Assembly: GCA_016207645.1 (NCBI GenBank)
Contig: JACQPH010000080.1
Coordinates: 1 to 39,119, forward strand
Source: Elusimicrobiota bacterium
Lineage (GTDB): Bacteria; Elusimicrobiota; Elusimicrobia; Elusimicrobiales; UBA9959
DNA length: 39,119 bases
Reading direction: 5' to 3'
The position numbers were made by a program, and so were the translations under genes. Of this stretch, positions 33,343 through 39,119 are shown one piece after another. The notes beneath the pieces are model-generated. The model was not told the origin of the DNA, ran no database searches, and saw only the letters and a program-made list of their open reading frames with translations. Every line of letters begins with the position of its first letter. The first letter of the stretch is position 1.

Positions 33343-34733
33343 TTAGTCCTTTTTTTGAGTTGTTTCACCACCTGCCGTGCGCGCGCTATGGCCAGCGCGC
33401 CGCCCGGGACGTTCTCGGTTATGGTCGAACCCGCGGCCGTGTAAGCGCCGGCCCCGATGGTTACCGGAGCCACTAGATTGGTGTTGGAGCCGATGAAAGC
33501 GCCGGCCCCGATGACGGTTTTATTTTTATTGACGCCGTCGTAATTGCAGGTGATGGTGCCGGCGCCCACGTTGACCTTCTCGCCCATCTGGGTGTCGCCG
33601 ACATAGCTGTGGTGGTGCATCTTGGAGCCGCGGCCGATGACGGACTTCTTGACCTCGGCGAAATTGCCTATTTCGGCGGAGGGGCCGATGTCGGAGAGGG
33701 GGCGCAGGCGGGCGAAGGGGCCGACGATGGCGCCGGCGCGGACGCGGCTTTTCTCTAGGGCGCAGGAATATCTTATTTCCGCGCCGTCGTCGATGCGGCA
33801 GTCCTCGAGGACGCCGCAGGGGCCTATTTTGCAGCCGCGGCCTATGGAGGAGACGCCTTTTATGAAGACGCCGGGATAGATGACGGTGTCGCGGCCGATC
33901 ACGGTGTTCTCTTCTATATAGGTATTGGAGGGGTCCACTACCGTCACGCCGGAGGCCATCAGCTCGGCGGCTTTGCGCCGGTTGAGCATGGCGTAAGCGG
34001 CGGCGAGGTCGCCGCGGGAATTTATGCCGGTCATCTCGGTGGGGTCGGTGAGGCGGAAGGCGAGGGCCCTGCCGCCGGCGGTGATGATATTTTCCACGGC
34101 GTCGGTAAGGTAGAATTCGCCCTTGGTGCCTTTTTTCCTGAGGTTCTTGACGGCTTTTTCGAGGCTTTTTACGCTGAAGAAGTAGGTGCCGGAATTGACT
34201 TCGCGGATGGCCAGCTCCCAGGAGTCGGCGTCGGCGGCTTCGACTATAGCGGCTACGTCGCCGGCATGGTTGCGCTTGACGCGGCCGTAGGAGCCGGGCT
34301 CGGAGAGGTCGGCGGTCATGACGAGGCAGTCGGGGGAATGCTTGAGGTAGTAGCCGAGCATTTTCTTGACGGTCTCGACCCTGAACAGGGGGGCGTCGCC
34401 GCAGAGGACCATTACGTTGGCGTGCTTGCGTATCTGCGGCATGGCTTCCTGCGCGGCGCGGCCGCTGCCTTTAAGGAGTTTCTGGCGGACGAAAACTATT
34501 TTCCCGGAAATGGCTGCCCCGAGTCTCCTGGAGAGTTCGGTTTCCACGAGGTCGGCGCCGTGGCCGGTGACGACTATTATTTTTCCGGGGCCGAGCACGG
34601 CTATTTTCCGTATGGCCCGCTCGATCAGCGACATGTCGCCGAGGTAATGGAGGACCTTGGGGAGGTCGGACTGCATGCGCGTGCCGAGGCCGGCCGCCAG
34701 GACCACCGCCGCGAAACCATTGTTTTTGGGCAT
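33339..34733 (-). CDS. glmU: Bifunctional GlmU: UDP-GlcNAc pyrophosphorylase / glucosamine-1-phosphate acetyltransferase
   Basis: The 464-residue protein makes UDP-GlcNAc for peptidoglycan and surface glycans. The N-terminal uridylyltransferase has LAAGLGTRMQSDLPKVLH and VMVLCGDAPLF; the C-terminal left-handed beta-helix has NFAEVKKSVIG, GAGTITCNYDGVNKNKT and GAFIGSNTNLVAPVTIG. The usual QLGTGHA-like motif is replaced by KLLKGSGRAAQE at about residue 85, but the fold motifs around it are intact. No Shine-Dalgarno site is visible; the sequence upstream of the ATG is AT-rich, with TAGAAT (34788-34793) a possible -10 box. It is the first gene of the housekeeping operon. Confidence 0.96.
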   Translation of the reverse strand: MPKNNGFAAVVLAAGLGTRMQSDLPKVLHYLGDMSLIERAIRKIAVLGPGKIIVVTGHGADLVETELSRRLGAAISGKIVFVRQKLLKGSGRAAQEAMPQIRKHANVMVLCGDAPLFRVETVKKMLGYYLKHSPDCLVMTADLSEPGSYGRVKRNHAGDVAAIVEAADADSWELAIREVNSGTYFFSVKSLEKAVKNLRKKGTKGEFYLTDAVENIITAGGRALAFRLTDPTEMTGINSRGDLAAAYAMLNRRKAAELMASGVTVVDPSNTYIEENTVIGRDTVIYPGVFIKGVSSIGRGCKIGPCGVLEDCRIDDGAEIRYSCALEKSRVRAGAIVGPFARLRPLSDIGPSAEIGNFAEVKKSVIGRGSKMHHHSYVGDTQMGEKVNVGAGTITCNYDGVNKNKTVIGAGAFIGSNTNLVAPVTIGAGAYTAAGSTITENVPGGALAIARARQVVKQLKKRTK

Positions 34734-35015
34734 AGTTTAAAAAGAAAGAAACTAAAAAATTCCAGAAACGGATAGGACTACGCTTAAATTCTACAAAAAT
34801 AGCCGCACAGGTAGGAACGATTATTTGGGTTCGCGGGGCCTGTCGGGGGACCGGAACGCAAAAACAGGGTCGGGCACACCGTGCCCGCCCTTCCCGCTCT
34901 CAGGTTCGGCGCTTACGCAAGCCGAACCTTCCGAGAGGGTTTTGCTTATCCGGCTCCCCCGCCACCCGCTCCTATAAGGAATGGGGATTAATTAGGGACA
35001 GACACGAATTTCCGC
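34734..35015. other. Intergenic region with two hairpins and a possible repeat fragment
   Basis: No gene is visible here. There is a 7-bp hairpin (CGGGCAC 34871-34877 with GTGCCCG 34881-34887). A 9-bp hairpin follows (AGGTTCGGC 34902-34910 with GCCGAACCT 34921-34929), with outer CTCT/AGAG arms and a downstream GGTTTTGCTT that would suit termination on the plus strand. The right end, near 34993, reads AGGGACAGACACGAATTTCC, a sequence I associate with REP-type intergenic repeats, which is recollection only. Confidence 0.5.
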
Positions 35016-35288
35016 CTACTTATTCGCAATGAGAGCGTCTTTCTCTTTACGCGAAAGCTTCTTGATAGAGGCCTCCAGGACAGAAGCCGCGGACCTGTCC
35101 TTCTTCCTCTTCTTCCAAACCACCGTCACCGGCCCAAAAGCCGCCGTATACTTAGCCCCCTTCCCCGCATTATGGTCAGCAATGCGCGAAGCCAAATTGT
35201 TAGTAATCCCCGTATATAAGGACCCGTTAGCGCAGCGCACGATATACACGGACCAAGATTTATTTGAGGGAAATGCTGTTTTTTTCAT
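35016..35288 (-). CDS. GIY-YIG domain protein (UPF0213/YhbQ-like)
   Basis: This small protein of about 90 residues has a GIY-YIG nuclease fold: YIVRCANGSLYTGITNNLASR, with the Y-I-V and Y-T-G motifs, then HNAGKGAKYT and late KKLSRKEKDALI. The family is a single-domain group (UPF0213) of uncertain role, perhaps DNA processing. I chose the inner ATG (MKKTAFPSNKS) because the family usually starts near the first beta strand; an ATG 11 codons upstream (35321) is also open. Neither has a good ribosome-binding site. Confidence 0.85.
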   Translation of the reverse strand: MKKTAFPSNKSWSVYIVRCANGSLYTGITNNLASRIADHNAGKGAKYTAAFGPVTVVWKKRKKDRSAASVLEASIKKLSRKEKDALIANK

Positions 35289-35387
35289 TGACCAGTACTT
35301 AGTCACTCCACATGGCCGCAAGGGGATTTAACCACCGAATTCAGACTTCGGTTCCAGTTCCAAATAATAACCCGCAAAAGGAATATG

Positions 35388-37094
35388 TTAATCTGCTTGC
35401 TCTAGCGCTGAATTATACTCATCCATTTTCTGTTGCGCAGTTTTAGCCCAAATGCTGTCTGGATACTTGCTTATAAGTTCATTGAAATAGCTGAATGCCA
35501 GGTTCGTGTTATAGCCCACTTCCCACGTATTCCAGTCTACCAGCATGGCGTCGAAATAAAGATTCCCGAGTTCCCAAAGTCGCTGGTCCTTTGACATCTT
35601 CTTGCGACTGATTTCTTGATATTTGTTCTTAGTCGCAATCATAAGTTCCAAATCATTCTTTTGAATCCACCCAAGACAGATACTGTCAGGATATGATTTT
35701 CTCAAGATTTCAAAATATTCCATTGCCTCAACTGGCTTGCCAGCCCCAAATGCGCTCGTAGCAAGCGCATAATATCCTATCGGCTTTTCAAGCTCGGTTA
35801 ACTGCGCAAAATCCAGCTTAGGCGCAAACCAGTCTCCCCCTTCCTTCTGCATCCTTAGTGCATGTCTCGCCTCAGAAGTGAGAATATTAACTTCGCGATT
35901 GGTTTTATCCTTCCGCAATAATTCAAACAATTCCACTATGTATTTAATTCTCTGAACGATATCAATATCTTCTGCATGACGTAAGAAGCCCCCCAATTCT
36001 CCAATTCTATTTTTCGCATCTTCTAGTGATTTGTCAATTTTAAACGCTTCATTTAAGTTAGCTTTGGGAATCATTATCAATCCATCTTGAGAGCTCAGTG
36101 CCCAATAGTTGCTTTTGTCCTGAAGCATTGTTGTTAAAAACAACTGGGATACATCCATTTGCCTTGTTTTTCTATTGATTCTGGCCAAATAATTGTCCGC
36201 TAAAAACAGCAAAAAATCCCCATCCTCATATAGACATTTAGCTCCACCATGGATATGTGTGTATTTCTCGGCGATAGACATGCTGTTTAAATCAAATCGT
36301 GCGATATCACCCCAATATAGCCATATAGCTCCCTCCCCGCGTGTTGCATAAATGGCCTCCACGTCATCCAGTGATAGAATAATTTTGTCTGCCGACCCTA
36401 TGATCACAACCGTTTTTCCGTATGAGTCAAAAGAGATTTTATATGGTGGCAAAAAACTAAAACTACGAACCTCTTTCATGGGCCACTTTTCCGCAACGGA
36501 CACTTCTTTTATCTGCAAGTCTGTGCTATCGACGAACGAACTCCCGTTAACCCAGATTCTAATGCCATCAACCGCGAGACTTTTAACCCAAGTGTTACCA
36601 AACGCATCCACCTTTTGCGTTGTTTGCGAGTCCCGAGAAAGATAATACAATCCGGAGGCAGTTCCCACCCAAATGCGATTCTTATCAAGTGCAACTGCGG
36701 TAACAGGATGGCCGCCAAAAGACGAGCGAACTGTGTATACCTGTGAACTGCGATTTATCAGGTTATAATGCAGCAAACCATCATAAAAATTAGCACTCCA
36801 CAACCAACCGGGAGCATAAGCATCTTCAACTAAGTTTATATAGGGGTCAGAAGCACAGTTCCCTACAGACTTTCCCAACGCAGTCCAACTACCGGACTCA
36901 ATATCAAATTCGTATGAGTCAGCGTTCCTCCTAAATATCCAAATTCGTTCCTTCCCTTTAACAAAAGTCATTGCTGATGCATTGTTAAATCCTGACGGGA
37001 ATGAGAACTTTTTGATTCTTATAGCATCCGCATGTGCCATTACGGCTGCCATCACCACTATTCCACCTACAACAGCAACTTTAAATATTTTCAT
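35388..37094 (-). CDS. Exported beta-propeller/TPR protein, AT-rich and likely acquired
   Basis: This protein of about 568 residues has a signal peptide (MKIFKVAVVGGIVVMAAV, cut near AHA). Repeated strands of the two-component-propeller type follow (RIWIFRRNADSYEF, RIWVGTASGLYYL, KVDAFGNTWVKSLAVDG), then a helical C-terminus with TPR-like units (YALATSAFGAGKPVEAMEYFEIL, then FSYFNELISKYPDSIW). I chose the ATG after GGAGTGGAAG. Base composition is unlike its neighbours: 24 of 60 G/C at 35461-35520 and 17 of 60 at 36001-36060, against 44 of 60 at 33061-33120 in prs. The function is unknown; it probably binds a partner at the cell surface or in the periplasm. Confidence 0.75.
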   Translation of the reverse strand: MKIFKVAVVGGIVVMAAVMAHADAIRIKKFSFPSGFNNASAMTFVKGKERIWIFRRNADSYEFDIESGSWTALGKSVGNCASDPYINLVEDAYAPGWLWSANFYDGLLHYNLINRSSQVYTVRSSFGGHPVTAVALDKNRIWVGTASGLYYLSRDSQTTQKVDAFGNTWVKSLAVDGIRIWVNGSSFVDSTDLQIKEVSVAEKWPMKEVRSFSFLPPYKISFDSYGKTVVIIGSADKIILSLDDVEAIYATRGEGAIWLYWGDIARFDLNSMSIAEKYTHIHGGAKCLYEDGDFLLFLADNYLARINRKTRQMDVSQLFLTTMLQDKSNYWALSSQDGLIMIPKANLNEAFKIDKSLEDAKNRIGELGGFLRHAEDIDIVQRIKYIVELFELLRKDKTNREVNILTSEARHALRMQKEGGDWFAPKLDFAQLTELEKPIGYYALATSAFGAGKPVEAMEYFEILRKSYPDSICLGWIQKNDLELMIATKNKYQEISRKKMSKDQRLWELGNLYFDAMLVDWNTWEVGYNTNLAFSYFNELISKYPDSIWAKTAQQKMDEYNSALEQAD

Positions 37095-37260
37095 CTTCCA
37101 CTCCATCCAAGCCGCTTCCGATTGTTAGAGGGAACCGCTGATTTCTAAATGGCTTTTTTATTCTCCCCTGTCCCAACTGGGATATTCTACATAACTATCT
37201 AAAAGTGGATTCCGAAATAAGGGTCAGGGACCGCTTATAACTAATCCAATCCATATTTAG

Positions 37261-37569
37261 TCAGGGGTTGTTCGGGGGCGGGAGGACTTCGTATTTAGCT
37301 TGGATGACTTTCCGGAATTCCTCAGAGATGGCGTGCCAGTCCAGGATATCTACGCGGTAAGGGATATCCGATTCTTCGAAGGCTTCCCGGAGACTTTCGA
37401 GGATGGCGGGATTCAGTTTGGCAGAGCCGACCAGCGCGAGGTCGAGGTCGGAATAGTCCTTGGGGGTGCCGACGACACGCGAGCCGAAGGCGCGTGCTTC
37501 TACACCCGGAACATGGGCAACGAGGATAGCGCTGATTATCCGAAGTTGCTCCGGGGTCGCTTTAATCAT
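37261..37569 (-). CDS. mntA: MNT-domain nucleotidyltransferase antitoxin (MntA-like)
   Basis: The 102-residue protein is a minimal nucleotidyltransferase with the signature G-S-R-x-V-G-x5-SDLDLAL (within AFGSRVVGTPKDYSDLDLAL), as in MntA antitoxins that inactivate HEPN toxins by AMPylation. The frame is open further upstream, but the ATG at 37567-37569 overlaps the HEPN stop by 8 bases and matches the family's usual start. The HEPN partner is encoded first, as in HepT/MntA systems. Confidence 0.85.
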   Translation of the reverse strand: MIKATPEQLRIISAILVAHVPGVEARAFGSRVVGTPKDYSDLDLALVGSAKLNPAILESLREAFEESDIPYRVDILDWHAISEEFRKVIQAKYEVLPPPNNP

Positions 37570-37969
37570 TTCTCTGTTCGAGGATTTTAAGCAGGCTCCG
37601 CGCGTCCGCGGCGAAGGGAGCCGCAAGCGCGAAGATCGCGGCGGCCTTGGCGGGGTCGTAGGTGTGCGCGGTTTCGTTGCGGGCGGCGTGATATTTGAAC
37701 CAGTTCTCGACGCCCGTAATAAGCCGGCTTTCCGCGGCCAGCCTGAACAATTCTTTCCTGGTGGAACCGTCCACAGTGGAAGCCCCGGCGTTGAGTTCAA
37801 GCCACCTTTTCATGAATTTCCAGCACAGCTCGTAAGTCACTTCAAAATTATGTATTACCCCGGCCCGGATCACCTCTGCCTGCTCGGAATTCATGCTCCC
37901 GCCCGCCACTTTTAGGGTTCGGTCCAGAGAATCAACCGCTTTTTTCAGGCTGCCAAGATCCAGCGCCAT
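37562..37969 (-). CDS. hepT: HEPN-domain toxin (HepT-like, HI0074 family)
   Basis: The 135-residue helical protein is a nucleotidyltransferase substrate-binding/HEPN family member. It has the RNase motif R-x4-H-x-Y as RNETAHTY near residue 93, followed by DPAKAAAIF, and conserved WKFMKRWLEL at about 46. HepT toxins cleave RNA (tRNA in some cases) and are held in check by the MntA partner encoded next to it. AGGAG 7 bases before the ATG supports the start. A 6-bp inverted repeat upstream may be an operator. Confidence 0.87.
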   Translation of the reverse strand: MALDLGSLKKAVDSLDRTLKVAGGSMNSEQAEVIRAGVIHNFEVTYELCWKFMKRWLELNAGASTVDGSTRKELFRLAAESRLITGVENWFKYHAARNETAHTYDPAKAAAIFALAAPFAADARSLLKILEQRND

Positions 37970-37988
37970 TTCTATCTCCTGTGCCCCA

Positions 37989-38003
37989 GCTTAACCATTA
38001 AGC
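37989..38003. promoter_or_regulatory. Inverted repeat, possible operator of the toxin-antitoxin pair
   Basis: GCTTAA (37989-37994), CCA and TTAAGC (37998-38003) form a perfect 6-bp palindrome 19 bases before the HEPN start codon. It sits just downstream of a -10-like TATAGAAT (38012-38019 on the minus strand), a place suited to autoregulation. Confidence 0.4.
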
Positions 38004-38057
38004 CTACAGCTATTCTATAATTTTCCCCGCTATTACACTCCTGTTAAGCAAGCGATA

Positions 38058-39083
38058 TCAGGCTCCTGCCGCCTTTTTTAAGACTCTTTCCATATCGGAA
38101 AGAAAAACCTGTGTATATTGTTCCCCTTTCTGGGCTTTATCATCAGAGATCAGAACGCCGAAGCCGGCCTGTTCAAAGGCGGGGCGCAGTTCAGCCATGA
38201 GAGCGCGGAGTACCGAAGATGTCAGAAGAGCGTCCAGGCGCTGGAATTCAACGGAATTCAATTTCAGCCAGACGCGCTCAAGCGCGCTGAAAAGCGGCGG
38301 GCGGCAGGACCAGATCAAGGCGTCCGGTTCCGCCTTAAGCAAGGAGGCCCAGGAAGCCTTATCCAGCCGGTACCGCTTTTCTCTGCCGACTGTCCTCACC
38401 GAGATAACTCCGGACCTGCTCATTTCAACCATCGCGTCCTGTACCGCTTTCTGGCTGAAATAGGTTTCCCTGGCGATAATGGAGGGATGCGCGCTTTCAT
38501 GGGCAAACAGATAGGCTACGATTTCCGGCCGGACCGTAACACCGAACAATGCCCTGAGCCGCAGGATGAGAGCGCTTTTTAAGTACCGCGGATGAGCGGC
38601 CTGCCCGCGGCTTTTTATTTTACCGCGGCTCAGGCCATGACGGAGAAAAGTTCTGTCGGCGTCCCCAAAATGCTCAAGCGGGATATCATCGGAAGAATAA
38701 AAAAGAGGCTCCGGCCTGTTAACCGCGGCGGCCGGGCCGAACAAACTTTTCCATTTGCGGGCCCTGTAGCCTTGACCGATGGTTTCAGCCATAGCCGCCA
38801 GGACCGCCCTTCCGGAAAACCCTTCCCTGGTCATTATCATTTTCAGGCGTTGGACATTTATCAGCTCGCCATTGGTCCCCAGCCAATCCAGCACCTCGTC
38901 AAAAAGCCGCGGATCGCTTCTCGCTATAGTACAGGTGAAGAGCAAAAGCGCTTCCGGGTCCACTATGCTGTTCTCTTCCCCCCCGGAATAACCGGGCACG
39001 CCGATGGCCGCCCATTGCCTCCAGAGCAGGGAGAGCAAGTCTTCCTTAAATTTTTTATTAAATTCTATCAGAGACTTTTCCAT
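38058..39083 (-). CDS. Winged-helix DNA-binding protein, probably of an accessory module
   Basis: The 341-residue protein has no signal peptide. Residues 40-90 contain DPEALLLFTCTIARSDPRLFDEVLDWL and RLKMIMTREGF, and residues about 187-245 are a winged helix-turn-helix (FGVTVRPEIVAYLFAHES, then YFSQKAVQDAMVEMSRSGV and a basic wing). I recognise this layout from proteins annotated as transcriptional regulators that often neighbour nucleotidyltransferase-like genes; that association is from memory. The ATG lies close to the window edge and probably overlaps the end of an upstream gene. The C-terminal part is of unknown function. Confidence 0.65.
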   Translation of the reverse strand: MEKSLIEFNKKFKEDLLSLLWRQWAAIGVPGYSGGEENSIVDPEALLLFTCTIARSDPRLFDEVLDWLGTNGELINVQRLKMIMTREGFSGRAVLAAMAETIGQGYRARKWKSLFGPAAAVNRPEPLFYSSDDIPLEHFGDADRTFLRHGLSRGKIKSRGQAAHPRYLKSALILRLRALFGVTVRPEIVAYLFAHESAHPSIIARETYFSQKAVQDAMVEMSRSGVISVRTVGREKRYRLDKASWASLLKAEPDALIWSCRPPLFSALERVWLKLNSVEFQRLDALLTSSVLRALMAELRPAFEQAGFGVLISDDKAQKGEQYTQVFLSDMERVLKKAAGA

Positions 39084-39119
39084 ATCCGATTTTTTTCAGC
39101 ATATCCTTCAGGATAAACC

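Noticed and set aside
39058-39119. Possible 3' end of an upstream minus-strand gene at the window edge
   Set aside because: Two frames remain open into the edge, one ending GYAEKNRIWKSL and the other MLKKIGYGKVSDRI. I cannot choose between them from 20 codons or fewer.
1-39119. CRISPR arrays, tRNA or rRNA genes, complete insertion sequences
   Set aside because: I looked through the gaps and saw no direct-repeat arrays, cloverleaf-like sequences or transposase genes. The repeats found are short palindromes or lie inside coding sequence.

Overview
The window is a GC-rich bacterial chromosome segment in which almost every gene lies on the minus strand. It carries no rRNA or tRNA gene, no CRISPR array and no transposase that I can find. 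The envelope genes (polysaccharide export, SPase I-type signal peptides, a CycH-like domain) suggest a Gram-negative-type cell. The overall look fits an uncultured lineage such as Elusimicrobiota, but nothing here decides the phylum and I hold that guess loosely.

Layout, in the direction of transcription (right to left). (1) 37.2-39.1 kb is accessory DNA: a winged-helix protein and an MntA/HepT-type nucleotidyltransferase-HEPN toxin-antitoxin pair. (2) 35.0-37.2 kb holds a small GIY-YIG protein and an AT-rich gene for an exported beta-propeller/TPR protein that looks foreign. (3) 30.7-34.7 kb is a housekeeping operon: glmU, prs, rplY (L25/CTC), pth and a small membrane protein, closed by a terminator. 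(4) 30.0-30.7 kb holds two single genes facing each other across a shared bidirectional terminator: a plus-strand membrane-anchored CycH-like domain protein, and a 56-residue minus-strand protein with its own promoter and Shine-Dalgarno site. A motif resembling part of a c-di-GMP-I (GEMM-I) riboswitch lies upstream of the plus-strand gene. (5) 23.1-29.8 kb is a four-gene operon for long coiled-coil proteins (954, 232 and 821 residues) plus a 190-residue membrane protein. It has a sigma70-like promoter and coupled genes. The proteins share an N-terminal domain and duplicated internal blocks. This is the best candidate for an undescribed system. (6) 1.9-23.1 kb is a large surface-polysaccharide cluster: Wza-like export protein, Wzc-like tyrosine kinase/co-polymerase, Wzy-like polymerase/ligase, Wzx-like flippase, six glycosyltransferase-type genes or fusions, four methyltransferases, a WbqC-like protein and an asparagine-synthase/glycosyltransferase fusion. 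(7) 0-1.8 kb is an exported phospholipase-D-family protein.

How the genes fit together: cluster 6 looks like a complete Wzx/Wzy-type route. Glycosyltransferases build a lipid-linked repeat, methyltransferases and other enzymes modify it, the flippase and polymerase move and join it, and the Wzc/Wza pair controls length and exports it. The cluster starts at a near-consensus promoter whose -10 box is only 8 bases from the Wza start codon, so its first message may be leaderless. The coiled-coil operon lies immediately upstream on the same strand. A link to the envelope or to export is possible but is inference from position only.
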